DNA of 64,000 nucleotides from Geminicoccaceae bacterium (GTDB taxonomy: Bacteria; Pseudomonadota; Alphaproteobacteria; Geminicoccales; Geminicoccaceae), in the NCBI GenBank assembly GCA_025999455.1, contig AP024683.1:1433501-1497500 (forward strand), in the 5' to 3' direction. The notes beneath the pieces are model-generated. The model was not told the origin of the DNA and made no database searches. It was given only the letters and a program-made list of their open reading frames with translations. Position numbers and translations under genes: made by a program. Positions 29,742 to 40,629 of the stretch are shown piece by piece. Numbering within the stretch: the stretch's first letter is position 1; every line of letters starts with the position of its first letter.

Positions 29742-29880
29742 CGCTCCCGGGCCGGGGTTCGAGCGGTCTCGGGTCGCCCCGGACCCGGCGGTTCGCACGC
29801 TCGGCCGGGGACTTGCGCCCGGCCGCCGCCTCGGCGATCCAGGAACGGGTCGTCCGAAGGGGCGGGAACGGGGAGGCGAG

Positions 29881-30750
29881 GTGAGCAGCGCGCTGGCCAT
29901 CTGCCACGGAGCGTTCGGCCGAGCGACGCTCTATCGGCTCGATCGACCGATGGCGACCCACGCCCATCGCGAGGGCCATCTCGTCTTCTTCCTCGACGGC
30001 ACGCCCGCCACGCTTTTGGTCGACGGCGTGCCGCAGCCGACCGGCCGGGGTTGGGCCGTGGCGATCGATCCCTGGGCGCCGCACGCCCACCGCCCGCCCG
30101 CACCGGGGGCCTCGGGCCTCTTCCTCGTCCTCTACGTCCGCCCGGGCTGGTTCCTCGAGGCCAGTCGGTCGAAGGTCGGGGGGCTCCGTTTCGGGGCCCC
30201 GCGGATCGAGCTCGAAGGGGCGCTCGCCCGGCGGGTCGAGCGGGTCGTCGGGCTCTTGGCCGAGCCGCGCGGCGACGGCCGGCTCGAGGACGCGCTCTTG
30301 GAGCTCACCGCCACCTGCTGGGAGCGCTCCTGGCAAGGAGCCGCCCCGCCACCCGCCCGCTTCGGCCCGATCGATTTCCGGGTCCGCCGGGCGATGCGGC
30401 TCATCGGCGAGCGGCTCGGCGAGGACCTGCCCTTCGACCGCATCGCCCGCGAGGCCGGCCTCTCGCGGCCGCATTTCTACGCCATGTTCAAGCGCGAGCT
30501 CGGCATCACCCCGAACATCTATCTCAACCTCCTCAGGGTCGAGGAGGCGATCGAGCGGCTCGTGGCGACCGATCGACCGGTCACCGAGATCGCCTTCGAG
30601 CTGGGCTTTCCCTGCCAGTCGAGCTTCACCCGCTTCTTCACGACCCACGTGGGGCCGACGCCGAGCGAGTATCGGCGCCGGGCGCGGCTCTTGGCCGAGC
30701 GCGATTTCCAGACTCGACGTCATGGCCCGGGCGGCTTCGCCCTCGCATAG
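29881..30750 (+). CDS. AraC-family transcriptional regulator
   Basis: 289 residues. An N-terminal cupin-like sensor (about 5-110; THAHREGHLVFFLDGTPATL) precedes a C-terminal double helix-turn-helix (about 185-285; LPFDRIAREAGLSRPHFYAMFKRELG, VTEIAFELGFPCQSSFTRFF). It likely senses the transported compound or its product and activates the cluster that follows. The GTG at 29881 has GGGGAGGCGAG immediately upstream; longer starts add only low-complexity sequence. It sits between livK and livH. Confidence 0.9.
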   Translation: MSSALAICHGAFGRATLYRLDRPMATHAHREGHLVFFLDGTPATLLVDGVPQPTGRGWAVAIDPWAPHAHRPPAPGASGLFLVLYVRPGWFLEASRSKVGGLRFGAPRIELEGALARRVERVVGLLAEPRGDGRLEDALLELTATCWERSWQGAAPPPARFGPIDFRVRRAMRLIGERLGEDLPFDRIAREAGLSRPHFYAMFKRELGITPNIYLNLLRVEEAIERLVATDRPVTEIAFELGFPCQSSFTRFFTTHVGPTPSEYRRRARLLAERDFQTRRHGPGGFALA

Positions 30751-30804
30751 AGGTGGTGCCGGGCGAGGCGGAAGGACGGCCTGCGGAGGGAGGCGGGATC
30801 GGTC

Positions 30805-31869
30805 GTGGCCGAGACGGGCGGGCAGGTCTGGGGCGGAAGCGGAGAGCCGACGCGCGGTCCGCTCGGCTGGATCGAGCGGCGGCCGCTCGCCGCCCTCCTG
30901 ATCGCCCTCGCGGTGGCACTCCTCCTCTGGCTCGTCCTCGCCGACTGGCCCGAGGAGCTCGAGCGCTGGCTCGGCCGCAAGCGCGTCTTCGTGAGCGCTC
31001 TTTTGAACGGGATCACGCTCGGCGGCCTCTACTTCCTGGTCGCGACCGGTTTCACGCTGATCTTCGGGCTCATGCGCAACGTCAACTTGGCGCACGGCTC
31101 GCTCTATTTGTTCGGCGGCTACCTCGCTTACACGACCGTCCAGGCGACCGGCCTCTGGCTCCTCTCCTACCTCGTGGCCTTCGTCCTCGTCGCGATCGTG
31201 GGGCTCCTCCTCCAGGTCCTGGTCTTCCGCCACATGGAGGGCCAGGAGCTCCGCCAGACCCTCGTCACGATCGGGCTCTCGATCGTCTTCGCCGACCTCA
31301 TGCTCTGGGTCTGGGGCGGCGATTTCTACCAGATCCCCACCCCGGAATGGCTCGCGGGGCCGATCGACACGCCGATCGTCTTGGACGTGCGGTCGAACGG
31401 CGAGGTCGTCTATTTGCGCTACCCGCGCGTCCGGCTCGTGATCTTCCTGGCTTCCGTGGTGATCGGCGTGCTGCTCTGGCTCGCCATCAACAAGACCAAG
31501 GTCGGGATGTTGATCCGCGCCGGGGTCGACGACCGCGAGATGCTCGCGGCCTCGGGCGTGCCGATCCAGCTCCTCTTCGCCCTCGTCTTCGCCTTCGGCG
31601 CCGGGCTCGCCGGCATGGCCGGGGTGGTGGGTGGGACCTTCCAATCGCTCTCCCCGGGCGAGGACACCCGCTTCCTCTTGGCCTCGCTCGTCGTCGTGAT
31701 CGTGGGCGGGCTCGGCTCGATCCCCGGGGCCGCGCTCGGGGCCCTCCTGATCGGGCTCGCCGAACAGTTCGGCTCGGTCTACCTGCCGACCTACGCGATC
31801 GTCTTCAGCTTCTTGATCATGGTCCTGGTCCTGGCGTTCCGCCCGCAGGGCCTCTTGTCGGTGCGCTGA
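30805..31869 (+). CDS. livH: branched-chain-type ABC permease LivH
   Basis: 354 residues, about eight to nine membrane helices. Family motifs include GLYFLVATGFTLIFGLMRNVNLAHG and the EAA-like loop VDDREMLAASGVPI. An N-terminal extension of about 40 residues precedes the first core helix. GTG start at 30805. Forms the membrane channel with LivM, encoded 3 bp downstream. Confidence 0.93.
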   Translation: MAETGGQVWGGSGEPTRGPLGWIERRPLAALLIALAVALLLWLVLADWPEELERWLGRKRVFVSALLNGITLGGLYFLVATGFTLIFGLMRNVNLAHGSLYLFGGYLAYTTVQATGLWLLSYLVAFVLVAIVGLLLQVLVFRHMEGQELRQTLVTIGLSIVFADLMLWVWGGDFYQIPTPEWLAGPIDTPIVLDVRSNGEVVYLRYPRVRLVIFLASVVIGVLLWLAINKTKVGMLIRAGVDDREMLAASGVPIQLLFALVFAFGAGLAGMAGVVGGTFQSLSPGEDTRFLLASLVVVIVGGLGSIPGAALGALLIGLAEQFGSVYLPTYAIVFSFLIMVLVLAFRPQGLLSVR

Positions 31870-31872
31870 GCC

Positions 31873-32922
31873 GTGGCCGTGGCGCGCCCCGGGCTGCCGA
31901 CCGCGACGACGGCCCCGGCCACGGGCGCGGGCGGGATCTCGCCCGCGGCGTGGATCACGGCCCTCGTCCTCCTTTTCATGCCGGCGCTCGCCTCGGACTT
32001 CTTCCTCGTCCAGGTGTTCGGCTGGACGCTGATCTTGGGCACGATCGCCCTCTCGCTGCAGTTCCTCGCGGGCTACGGCGGCATGGTGAGCCTCGTGCAG
32101 ATGACGGTGGCCGGCTTCGCCGGCTACATGGTGGCGATCCTCGGCACCTCGGGCCTCGGCCAGATCAGCCTCGGTTGGCCCTTCTGGCTCGCCGTGCCGG
32201 TCGCGATCCTCCTGGCGGTCGTCTTCGGCACGCTCTCGGGGGCGCTGGCGGTCCGCACCGCGGGCATCTACACGATCATGATCACCCTCGCGATCGCCGC
32301 CGCCTTCTTCTACTTCACCCGCCAGAACGAGACGGTCTTCGGCGGCTTTCTCGGGTTCAACGGGGTCCGCGCCCCGGTCTTCTGGGGGATCGATTGGCGT
32401 TCGCCCGTCCCCTTCTACTATCTCTGCCTGGGCTGGGCGGCGATCGCCTTCGGCCTCGTCACCTGGGTGATCCGCGCCCCCTTCGGTCTGGCGCTTCAGG
32501 GCATCCGCGACAATCCGCGGCGGATGGCGGCGCTCGGCTTCGACGTCACCGCGCACCGCATCGCGGCCTACGCCTTCGCCGCCTTCCTCGCCGCCCCGGC
32601 CGGCATCCTCTTGACCTGGCTCAACGGCCAGATCGCGCCGGGCACGGTCGGGATCGGCCCCGTCATCGACATCCTCGTGATCGCCGTCGTGGGCGGGCTC
32701 GGCCGGCCGATCGGGCCCTTCATCGGCGCCCTCCTCTACGTGCTCTTGCGCCTTTTCGCCCTCGACCTGCTCGTCGCCCTCGGTCTTTCGGGCCAGCGCT
32801 TCCAGCTCCTGATCGGCATCGGCTTCTTGTTGACCGTGCTCTTCTCGCCCGACGGCATCTTGGGCCTTTGGGAGCGCGCCCAGCAGCGCTGGGCCGGCCC
32901 CTCCGGCGGGGGAGGGCGCTGA
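31873..32922 (+). CDS. livM: branched-chain-type ABC permease LivM
   Basis: 349 residues, polytopic. GYGGMVSLVQMTVAGFAGYMV near the N-terminus and the loop ALQGIRDNPRRMAALGFDVT are LivM signatures. GTG start at 31873. The stop overlaps livG in TGATG. Second membrane component of the importer. Confidence 0.93.
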   Translation: MAVARPGLPTATTAPATGAGGISPAAWITALVLLFMPALASDFFLVQVFGWTLILGTIALSLQFLAGYGGMVSLVQMTVAGFAGYMVAILGTSGLGQISLGWPFWLAVPVAILLAVVFGTLSGALAVRTAGIYTIMITLAIAAAFFYFTRQNETVFGGFLGFNGVRAPVFWGIDWRSPVPFYYLCLGWAAIAFGLVTWVIRAPFGLALQGIRDNPRRMAALGFDVTAHRIAAYAFAAFLAAPAGILLTWLNGQIAPGTVGIGPVIDILVIAVVGGLGRPIGPFIGALLYVLLRLFALDLLVALGLSGQRFQLLIGIGFLLTVLFSPDGILGLWERAQQRWAGPSGGGGR

Positions 32923-33707
32923 TGGCCCGCGCGATCGCCGAGCGTCTCCAGGCGACCGGGACGGTCAACGCGCTCGAGCTCCGGGGTGTGACGAAGCAAT
33001 TCGGGGCACTCGTCGCCCTGTCCGACGTCACCTTGAGCGTGCGACCGGGCGAGCGCCGGGCGATCCTCGGCTCGAACGGCGCCGGCAAGACCACGCTATT
33101 GAACTGCATCACCGGCGACTTCCCGGCGAGCTCGGGGACGATCCGCTTCTTCGGCGAGGACGTGACCCACTTCCCCGCCCACGAGCGGATCCGCCGCGGC
33201 CTGCGCCGCACCTACCAGATCTCGCTCTTGTTCGGCGGGCTCACGGTCCTCGACAACGTCTATCTCGCTTGTCTCGGCGTGAGCCGCGGCCGCTTCTCCT
33301 TCCTCCGCCCCCGCCGCGACGACGCGCTCCTCGAGAGTGCCCGCACGCTCGTCCACGCCGTCCATCTCGACGAGGTGGCCGACAAGAAGGTCGCCGAGCT
33401 CGCCCACGGCCAGCAGCGTCAGCTCGAGGTGGCGCTCGCCCTCGCCGGGGCGCCCCGTTTCCTTCTCTTCGACGAGCCGGCGGCCGGCCTCTCGCCCGCC
33501 GAGCGCGCCGACCTCGTGGCGATCCTCCGGGGCCTGCCGGCGCACATCGGCTACGTCATCATCGAGCACGACATGGACGTGGCGCTGCGGGTCGTCGAGA
33601 GCGTCACGCTCATGCACGAGGGCCGGATCTTCAAGGAGGGCACGCCCGAGGAGATCGAAGTCGACCCCGACGTCCAAGAACTCTATCTGGGGCACGGCCG
33701 TGGCTGA
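32922..33707 (+). CDS. livG: branched-chain-type ABC ATPase LivG
   Basis: 261 residues. Walker A LGSNGAGKTT, signature ELAHGQQRQLEVALALAG (variant of LSGGQ, normal for LivG), Walker B RFLLFDEPAAGLSP, switch His in VIIEHDMD. Drives import with the LivF-like domain encoded next. ATG at 32922 overlaps the livM stop; its own stop lies inside the first codons of the next gene. Confidence 0.93.
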   Translation: MARAIAERLQATGTVNALELRGVTKQFGALVALSDVTLSVRPGERRAILGSNGAGKTTLLNCITGDFPASSGTIRFFGEDVTHFPAHERIRRGLRRTYQISLLFGGLTVLDNVYLACLGVSRGRFSFLRPRRDDALLESARTLVHAVHLDEVADKKVAELAHGQQRQLEVALALAGAPRFLLFDEPAAGLSPAERADLVAILRGLPAHIGYVIIEHDMDVALRVVESVTLMHEGRIFKEGTPEEIEVDPDVQELYLGHGRG

Positions 33708-35934
33708 GCCGCGTCGACCCACGGGCCCGGGCGTTCTCACCGTGCGCGGCCTGCACGTCCATTACGGCCGCTCGCACGCGCTGCAGGGCGTCGATCTCGA
33801 CCTGCCGCGCGGGGTCCTGGGCGTGGTCGGCCGCAACGGTATGGGCAAGACCACGCTCTGCAAGGCGATCATGGGCCTCGTGCGGGCGAGCGCGGGCTCG
33901 ATCCGCTTCGAGGGCGAGGAGCTCGTCGGCCGCACGCCCACCGAGATCGCCCGCATGGGCGTGGGTTACGTCCCGCAAGGAAGGCGGCTCTGGCGGTCCT
34001 TGACGGTCGACGAGCATCTCAGGCTCGTGGCCGGGACGGGGCGCGGTCGCGGCCCCTGGTCGATCGAGCGGATCTACGAGACCTTCCCGCGCCTCGCCGA
34101 GCGCAAGAACAACGGCGGCGCCCAGCTTTCGGGCGGCGAGCAGCAGATGCTCGCGATCGCCCGTGCGCTCCTGCGGAATCCCAAGCTCCTCGTCATGGAC
34201 GAGCCGACCGAGGGGCTGGCGCCGGTCATCGTCGAGCAGGTCGAAGAGCTCCTGCACCGGCTCGGCGAGGAGGGCGAGATGGCCATCCTCGTCGTCGAGC
34301 AGAACATCGCGGTCGCGACCTCGGTGGCCGACCGGGTCGCGATCATGGTCAACGGCCGGGTCTTCCGGGTGATGGAGAGCGCCCGGCTGGCGGCCGACCG
34401 CGACCTCCAGCAGCGGCTTTTGGGCGTCGGCCGGCACGCCCACGAGGACATCGAGAGCACACCCACCGAGCCCGCCGAGGAGGCGGCGGTGCCGTCGCGC
34501 CCGGCGGCCGCGGCGCGCGGGCCGCGCAAGGTCTGGATCTCGAACCCGACGCCGCCGACCCGCTGGTCGCAGCCCGCGAGCCTCGCCCGGATCGAGGCCA
34601 CGGCCCGGCTCCTCTCGGCGGGCGAGGGGCTCGCCGCGCTCGAGCGGGCCCGCGAGCCCACGCCCTTGCGGCCGCTCGCGGCCTCGGGCGAGCCGGTCGT
34701 GCTCGTGGTCGGCACGCTCGACACCAAGGGCGAGGAGCTGCGCTTCGTCCGCGACCAGATCCGCGAGGCCGGGCTTTCGACCCGGCTCGTCGACCTCTCG
34801 ACCTCGGGCAAGCCCTCCTCGGCCGACGTGCCGCCGCAGCAGATCGCCCTCTTCCACCCGCAGGGGCCCACCGCGGTCTTCACCGGCGACCGCGGCCGGT
34901 CGGTGGCGGCGATGGCCGAGGCCTTCGTCCACTGGATCCGCCGCCAGGAGGGGATCGCCGGGATCATCGCCGCGGGCGGCTCGGGTGGCACGGCGATGGC
35001 GACCCCGGCCATGCGCGAACTGCCCGTGGGGGTGCCCAAGGTCATGGTCTCGACCATGGTCGCGGGCGACGTGCGCCGCTTCGTCGAGGCGTCCGACATC
35101 GTCCTCGTGCCGGCCGTGACCGACGTCCAGGGGCTCAACCGGGTGAGCCGCGAGATCCTCTCCAACGCCGCCCATGCGCTCGTCGGGATGGTGAAGCACC
35201 GGCTCGAGGCCCGCGCTCGGGCGGCGCGCGGCCCCGCCCGGCCCGATCTGCCGGCGATCGGCCTCACCATGTTCGGGGTCACGACCCCGGCCGTGCAGCG
35301 GATCACCCAGCAGCTGCGCGGCGAGGTCGACTGCCTCGTCTTCCACGCCACCGGGATCGGCGGGATGGCGATGGAGAAGCTCCTCGAGGGCGGCCAGCTC
35401 GTGGGCGCGATCGACCTCACCACGACCGAGATCGCCGATCTCCTGGTGGGCGGGGTGCTCGCCTGCACCGAGGACCGGCTCGGCGCCTTCATCCGGACCC
35501 GGCTGCCCTACATCGGCGCGCCCGGAGCGCTCGACATGGTCAATTTCGGCCCGCCCGAGACCGTCCCGGCGGCCTTCCACGGCCGGCTCTTCTATCGGCA
35601 CAACCCGCAAGTGACGCTGATGCGGACCACGGCCGAGGAGTGTGTCCGGATCGGCCGCTGGATCGCCGACAAGCTCAACCGCATGGACGGCCCCGTGACC
35701 TTCTTCCTGCCCGAGGGCGGGCTCTCGGCGCTCGACGCGCCGGGTCAGCCCTTCCACGACCCCGAGGCGGACCGGGCGCTCTTCTCGACGCTCGAAGCGC
35801 TCGTCCGGCCGACCGGGCAGCGGCGGCTCGTCCGACTGCCGCTCCACATCAACGATCCGGCCTTCGCGGATGCGGTGCTGGCGGCCTTCCGGGCCCAGCA
35901 CGGGGCACTCCTGCGACGCCGGGCGGCGAGGTGA
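33700..35934 (+). CDS. livF: LivF ATPase fused to a Tm-1-like/UPF0261 domain
   Basis: 744 residues in one frame, three times the length of normal LivF. Residues about 10-245 are a complete LivF ATPase (Walker [10 protein letters not shown], signature [16 protein letters not shown], Walker [14 protein letters not shown]). A Pro/Ala-rich linker (about 246-330) leads to a UPF0261/Tm-1-like ATP-binding domain (about 333-744; [51 protein letters not shown]). The tomato Tm-1 N-domain inhibits a viral helicase; bacterial members have no established role. The TIM-barrel gene that follows is a usual partner of UPF0261. GTG at 33700 overlaps the livG end by 8 bp. Confidence 0.88.
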   Translation: MAEPRRPTGPGVLTVRGLHVHYGRSHALQGVDLDLPRGVLGVVGRNGMGKTTLCKAIMGLVRASAGSIRFEGEELVGRTPTEIARMGVGYVPQGRRLWRSLTVDEHLRLVAGTGRGRGPWSIERIYETFPRLAERKNNGGAQLSGGEQQMLAIARALLRNPKLLVMDEPTEGLAPVIVEQVEELLHRLGEEGEMAILVVEQNIAVATSVADRVAIMVNGRVFRVMESARLAADRDLQQRLLGVGRHAHEDIESTPTEPAEEAAVPSRPAAAARGPRKVWISNPTPPTRWSQPASLARIEATARLLSAGEGLAALERAREPTPLRPLAASGEPVVLVVGTLDTKGEELRFVRDQIREAGLSTRLVDLSTSGKPSSADVPPQQIALFHPQGPTAVFTGDRGRSVAAMAEAFVHWIRRQEGIAGIIAAGGSGGTAMATPAMRELPVGVPKVMVSTMVAGDVRRFVEASDIVLVPAVTDVQGLNRVSREILSNAAHALVGMVKHRLEARARAARGPARPDLPAIGLTMFGVTTPAVQRITQQLRGEVDCLVFHATGIGGMAMEKLLEGGQLVGAIDLTTTEIADLLVGGVLACTEDRLGAFIRTRLPYIGAPGALDMVNFGPPETVPAAFHGRLFYRHNPQVTLMRTTAEECVRIGRWIADKLNRMDGPVTFFLPEGGLSALDAPGQPFHDPEADRALFSTLEALVRPTGQRRLVRLPLHINDPAFADAVLAAFRAQHGALLRRRAAR

Positions 35935-35938
35935 GCCC

Positions 35939-36805
35939 ATGGCGAGGATCCCGCGGACCGAGCTCCTCGAGCGGCTGCGCGCGAAGGTGGCGCGCGGCGA
36001 GCCGATCGTGGGCGGCGGGGCCGGCACCGGGATTTCCGCCAAGGCCGAGGAGGCGGGCGGGATCGATCTGATCGTCGTCTACAATTCCGGCCGCTACCGG
36101 ATGGCCGGGCGCGGCTCCTTGGCCGGGCTCATGCCCTACGGCGACGCCAACGCCGTCGTCCTCGAGCTCGCGGCCGAGGTCCTGCCGGTCGTGACGAGCA
36201 CGCCCGTCCTCGCCGGTGTGTGCGCGACCGACCCCTTCCGGAACATGGACCTCTTCTTGGACGAGCTCGCCCGGCTCGGCTTTTCGGGCGTGCAGAACTT
36301 CCCGACCGTGGGGCTGATCGACGGTACCTTCCGGGTGAACCTCGAAGAGACCGGGATGGGCTACGGCCTCGAGGTCGAGATGATCCGCCGCGCCCGCGCG
36401 AAGGATCTCTTGACCACGCCCTACGTCTTCTCGGCCGAGGACGCGGAAGCGATGGCGCGGGCCGGGGCGGATCTGATCGTCTGCCATTTGGGGCTCACCG
36501 CGGGCGGGACGATCGGGGCGCGGACCACGCTGCCGCTCGAGCGGGCCCCCGAGCTCGTCGACCGCTGGGCGGAGGCGGCGCTCGCCGTGCGGCCCGATCT
36601 CCTCGTGCTCGTGCACGGCGGGCCGGTCGCGACCCCCGAGGATGCCCGCTTCGTGCTGGAGCGGTGCCGGCACTGTCACGGCTTCTACGGGGCGTCCTCG
36701 ATCGAGCGGCTGCCCGTCGAGCGGGCGATCGCCGAAGAAGTGCGGAAGTTCAAATCGATCCTCCGACCCGCAGGCCGGGCGGAGAGCGGGAGGCAGGCTG
36801 GATGA
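35939..36805 (+). CDS. PEP-hydrolase-like TIM-barrel protein
   Basis: 288 residues. The whole length matches the TIM-barrel family named phosphoenolpyruvate hydrolase-like: [69 protein letters not shown]. In plants and bacteria this domain is often joined to UPF0261; here it is the next gene, 4 bp away. Substrate unknown; a lyase or hydrolase acting on a small acid is likely. ATG at 35939. The stop overlaps the flotillin-like gene (ATGA). Confidence 0.85.
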   Translation: MARIPRTELLERLRAKVARGEPIVGGGAGTGISAKAEEAGGIDLIVVYNSGRYRMAGRGSLAGLMPYGDANAVVLELAAEVLPVVTSTPVLAGVCATDPFRNMDLFLDELARLGFSGVQNFPTVGLIDGTFRVNLEETGMGYGLEVEMIRRARAKDLLTTPYVFSAEDAEAMARAGADLIVCHLGLTAGGTIGARTTLPLERAPELVDRWAEAALAVRPDLLVLVHGGPVATPEDARFVLERCRHCHGFYGASSIERLPVERAIAEEVRKFKSILRPAGRAESGRQAG

Positions 36806-39800
36806 GCGCGCAGGCTTGGGGCCAACTGATCCTCTGGCTGATCGTCGCGATCATCGTCATCGCGGTCGTCGTCTATCTCTTGAACCTCCTCTACCGGCGC
36901 TCCTCCAAAGAGGTCTCGTTCGTCCGGACGGGTCTCTTCGGCGAGAAGGTGGTGATCAACGGCGGCGCCTTCGTCTTCCCGTTCGTCCACGAAGTGACGC
37001 CGGTCAACATGAACGTCCTGCAGCTGCAGGTCGTCCGCGCCCGCGAGGACGCGCTCATCACCAAGGACCGGATGCGGGTCGACGTGGACGCCGAGTTCTA
37101 CGTCCGGGTCGCCCCGACCAAGGAGGCGGTGGCGCTGGCCGCCGCCACGCTCGGCAGGAAGAGCCTCGAGCCCGAACGGCTGCACGCCCTCTTGTCGGGC
37201 AAGCTCGTCTCGGCGCTGCGTTCGGCCGCCTCCGAGATGACGATGCAGGAGATGCACGAGCGGCGGGCGGACTACGTCGCCCGGGTCAAGGCGGCCTGCG
37301 AGGAGGCGCTCGTGCAGAACGGGCTCGTCCTGGAATCGGTCGCGATCACCGACCTCGACCAGACCGACCTCGAATTCTTCAACCCCTCGAACCGCTTCGA
37401 CGCCGAGGGTCTGACCCGGCTCATCGAGGAGATCGAGGCGCGGCGCAAGCTGCGGAACGACATCGAACAGGAAACGATGATCGCGATCCGCACCCGCAAC
37501 CTCGAGGCCGAAAAGCAGGCGCTCGCGATCGAGCAGGAGAGCGAGGCGGCACGGCTCGAGCAGCAGCGCGAGGTCGAATTCCGCCGCGCCGCCCAGCGCG
37601 CCGAGATCGCCCGCGAGCGGGCGCGCCGCGAGACGGAGGCCGAAGAAGCCGCGATCGCCGCCCGGGAAGCGGTCGAGAAGGCACGGATCGCGCAGGAGCG
37701 GGCGCTCGCCGAAGCGCGGATCGAGGCCGAACGCACCACCCGCGAGCGCGAGATCGAGCGGCAGAAGGCGATCGAGGCGGCCGAGATCGCGGCGCGCGAG
37801 GCCGTGGAGAAGGCGCGGATCGCCCAGGAGCTCGAGCTCACCGAAGCGCGGATCGCCTCGGAAGAGGAGACCCGGCGGCGCGAGATCGAGCGCGAACGCG
37901 CCCTCGAGGCGGCGGCGATCGCCGCCCGGGAGGCGACCGAGAAGGCCCGGATCGCGCAGGAGCTCGAGGTCGAACAGGCCAGGATCCGGAGCGAAGAAGA
38001 GACCCGCCGGCTCGAGATCGAGCGGCAGAAGGCGCTCGAGGAAGCCGAGATCGCCGCCCGCGAGGCGACCGAAAAGGCCCGGATCGCGCAAGAGAAGGCC
38101 GTCACGGACGCGCGCATCGCCACCGAAGAAGCGATCCGCCAGCGCGAGATCGCCCGCCAGCTCGCGATCGAGCAGGCCGAGATCGCGGCACGAGAAGCGG
38201 TCGAGCGGCTCAAGATCGCCGAAGCCGGGGCCGTGGCGGCCGAGCGGATCGCCACCGACCGGCGCACCCGCGAGCTCGAGATCGAGCGGCAGAAGGCGCT
38301 CGAGGAGGCCGAGATCGCCGCTTCCCAGGCGGTCGAGGCGGCGCGGATCGCGCGCGAGAAGCTGCTGGCCGCCGAGCGGATCGCGGCCGAACAGGACACC
38401 CGGACCCGCGAGATCGCCCGCACCCGCGAGCTCGAGCGCGAGCAGATCGCCGCCAAGGAAGCGATCGAGGCCGCCCGGATCGCTCAGGAAGAGAAGGTCC
38501 GCCGGCTCGAGATCGCGCGCAACGAGGCCCTCGACCTCGCCGAAGTCGCGGCCCGCGAGGCGACCGAGAAGGCGCGGATCGCACAAGAGAAGGCGATCGC
38601 GGCGGAGCGCGCGGCGAGCCGCGCAGCGGTCCAGGAAGCCGAGATCGCCGCCGAAGAGGCGGTCGAGGCGGCGCGGATCGCCCAAGCCCAGCGCCTCGCG
38701 GTCGAGCGGATCACGGCCGAGATCGCGACCCGGCTCAAGGAGATCGAGCGGCTCGGCCGGCTCGAGACCGAGGAGGTCGCGACCCGCAAGACGATCGAGA
38801 GCGCCAAGATCGCGGCCGACCGCGAGCTCGCCGCCGAGCGGGTGGCGCGCGAAGAGCACGTCCGCCAGCTCGAGATCGCCAAGAACCGCGCCCTCGACGA
38901 GGCCGAGGTCCTCGCCCGCGAGGCCGTCGAGAAGGCCAGGATCGCCCAAGCGCGCACGCTCGCGGCGGAGCGGATCGCGGCCGAGCAGGACACGCGGGCG
39001 CGCGAGATCGAGCGGCAGAAGCTGCTCGAGGCCGCCGATCTGGCCCGCCGGCACGCGGTCGAGCAGCAGCGGATCGCGGTCGAGCTCGCGCTCGAGGAGG
39101 AGCGGATCGGCTCGGAGCGGACCCGCCGCACGCTCGAGATCGACCGCGACCGGGCGATCGAGGAGGCGCTCGAGGACAAGACCGTGAAGCTCACGGCCAA
39201 GCGCATCGAGCGCAGCGAGGCCGAGCGCAAGGTCAAGGAGGCCGAGCTCGGCACGCGGCGCGAGATCGCCAAGCTCGAAGTGGGCGTCGAGCAGGCCGTG
39301 GAGGCGGCGCGGATCGAGCGCAAGCGGGCCCTGGAACAGCTCGAGGTGGCGCGCAGCCAGGCGCTGCAAGAGGCCGAGATCGCCGCCCGCGAGGAGGTCG
39401 AACGGGCCCGGATCGCGGCCGAGCGCGGGCTCGACGAGGCGCGGGTCGCGCGCGAGCGGGATCTCCGCAAGCTCGAGATCGCGCGCGAACGCGAGGTCGA
39501 GCTCGCGCAGAAGGAAAAGGCGATCGTGCTCTTCATGAAGGCGGTCGAGGAGGCCGCGGCCAAGATCGAGGCCGAAGCCGCGCTCGCCCGGGCGGCCGAG
39601 GCGGAGGAGCGGACCAAGACGGTGCGCGAGACCGAGGCGGCACGCCGCAAGCGTACGGTCGACCTCCTGATCGCCGAGCTCGAGGCCGAGGCCAAGAAGA
39701 TCGCGGCGGATGCCGATCGGGTCCGGGCGGAGGTCGAGGCCGAGGCGCAGCGGCTCATGAACGAGGCCGAGAACGTCTTGACCGACGGGGCCCGCCAGTC

Positions 39801-40179
39801 GCTCTTCCGCCGCCGCCTCCTGGATCGGATCGAGGGGATCGTCCGCGAGAGCGTGCGCCCGCTCGAGAAGATCGAGGGCATCAAGATCCTGCAGATCGAC
39901 GGGCTCGGCGGCTCGGGCCACGGTGGCGAGCGGCGCAACACGACCGACGAGGTCATCGACGCGGCGCTGCGCTACCGGGTCCAAGCGCCGATGATCGACA
40001 CGCTCTTGAAAGACATCGGCATCGAGGGGGGCTCTCTCGCCCGCATGGGCGGGCTCATCCGCGAGGCGCGCGACATGGATGCGATCCGCCGCGAGGCGGA
40101 GAAGGACAAGGCCCGGCGCGAGGCCGCCGAACGCGAGAGCGGCGGCGGCGGTGGTGCGGGCGGCGGGCAGGGGCCCTGA
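36802..40179 (+). CDS. giant flotillin/SPFH-like protein with hendecad coiled coil
   Basis: 1125 residues. A membrane helix lies at about 9-30, then an SPFH/band-7 domain (about 35-215; [46 protein letters not shown]). A very long coiled coil runs from about 215 to 980. From residue 285 to about 790 it is built of 12 near-identical units, ten of 44 and two of 33 residues, all multiples of 11; another 44-residue unit lies at about 855-898. The C-terminal part (about 1000-1080) resembles the flotillin oligomerisation region; the tail is Gly-rich. Flotillins are usually 450-700 residues. Flotillins scaffold membrane microdomains. ATG at 36802 overlaps the upstream stop; the gene lies inside a transport/hydroxylase cluster. 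Confidence 0.88.
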   Translation: MSAQAWGQLILWLIVAIIVIAVVVYLLNLLYRRSSKEVSFVRTGLFGEKVVINGGAFVFPFVHEVTPVNMNVLQLQVVRAREDALITKDRMRVDVDAEFYVRVAPTKEAVALAAATLGRKSLEPERLHALLSGKLVSALRSAASEMTMQEMHERRADYVARVKAACEEALVQNGLVLESVAITDLDQTDLEFFNPSNRFDAEGLTRLIEEIEARRKLRNDIEQETMIAIRTRNLEAEKQALAIEQESEAARLEQQREVEFRRAAQRAEIARERARRETEAEEAAIAAREAVEKARIAQERALAEARIEAERTTREREIERQKAIEAAEIAAREAVEKARIAQELELTEARIASEEETRRREIERERALEAAAIAAREATEKARIAQELEVEQARIRSEEETRRLEIERQKALEEAEIAAREATEKARIAQEKAVTDARIATEEAIRQREIARQLAIEQAEIAAREAVERLKIAEAGAVAAERIATDRRTRELEIERQKALEEAEIAASQAVEAARIAREKLLAAERIAAEQDTRTREIARTRELEREQIAAKEAIEAARIAQEEKVRRLEIARNEALDLAEVAAREATEKARIAQEKAIAAERAASRAAVQEAEIAAEEAVEAARIAQAQRLAVERITAEIATRLKEIERLGRLETEEVATRKTIESAKIAADRELAAERVAREEHVRQLEIAKNRALDEAEVLAREAVEKARIAQARTLAAERIAAEQDTRAREIERQKLLEAADLARRHAVEQQRIAVELALEEERIGSERTRRTLEIDRDRAIEEALEDKTVKLTAKRIERSEAERKVKEAELGTRREIAKLEVGVEQAVEAARIERKRALEQLEVARSQALQEAEIAAREEVERARIAAERGLDEARVARERDLRKLEIAREREVELAQKEKAIVLFMKAVEEAAAKIEAEAALARAAEAEERTKTVRETEAARRKRTVDLLIAELEAEAKKIAADADRVRAEVEAEAQRLMNEAENVLTDGARQSLFRRRLLDRIEGIVRESVRPLEKIEGIKILQIDGLGGSGHGGERRNTTDEVIDAALRYRVQAPMIDTLLKDIGIEGGSLARMGGLIREARDMDAIRREAEKDKARREAAERESGGGGGAGGGQGP
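37654..39171 (+). repeat. 132-bp (44-codon) tandem repeats in the flotillin-like gene
   Basis: Twelve in-frame units start with a version of [14 protein letters not shown]. Lengths in order: 44 x6, 33 x2, 44 x4 codons. The 33-codon units lack exactly 11 codons. Units diverge at the DNA level but keep the phase, so the array grew by old duplications and is held by selection for an 11-residue period. Confidence 0.85.
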
Positions 40180-40182
40180 GCC

Positions 40183-40629
40183 GTGGCGCGCGTCTACGTC
40201 TCGAGCGTGATCGACGCCCCGGTCGGTCGGGTCTGGGCGCGGATCCGCGACTTCAACGGCCTGCCCTCCTGGCATCCGGCGATCGCCGAGAGCCGGATCG
40301 AGAACGGCGAGCCTTCGGATCGGGTGGGCTGCGTGCGCGACTTCCGGCTCCGCAACGGCGAGCGGATCCGCGAGCGGCTCCTGGGGCTCTCGGACTACGA
40401 ATATTTCTGCACCTACAGCATCCTCGAGAGCCCGATGCCGCTTTCCGACTACGTGGCCACGCTGCGGCTCACGCCCGTGACCGACGGCGATCGGACCTTC
40501 GCCGAATGGTCGGCCGAGTTCACCTGCGATCCGGCGCGCGAGGCCGAACTCGTCGCGATGATCGGGCGGACCGTCTTCCAGGCGGGCTTCGACGCCTTGA
40601 AGCGCCAGCTCGGGGGCCGGAGCGCGTGA
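40183..40629 (+). CDS. SRPBCC (CoxG/polyketide-cyclase-like) protein 1
   Basis: 148 residues, one START/SRPBCC domain: IDAPVGRVWARIRDFNGLPSWHP at the start, FAEWSAEFTC near the end. Homologous to the next gene (shared segments such as ESRIE.GEPSDRVGCVR). SRPBCC proteins bind hydrophobic ligands. CoxG, of the same fold, recruits Mo-hydroxylases to the membrane in cox clusters, which fits the genes that follow. GTG start 3 bp after the flotillin stop; the stop overlaps the next gene. Confidence 0.85.
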   Translation: MARVYVSSVIDAPVGRVWARIRDFNGLPSWHPAIAESRIENGEPSDRVGCVRDFRLRNGERIRERLLGLSDYEYFCTYSILESPMPLSDYVATLRLTPVTDGDRTFAEWSAEFTCDPAREAELVAMIGRTVFQAGFDALKRQLGGRSA

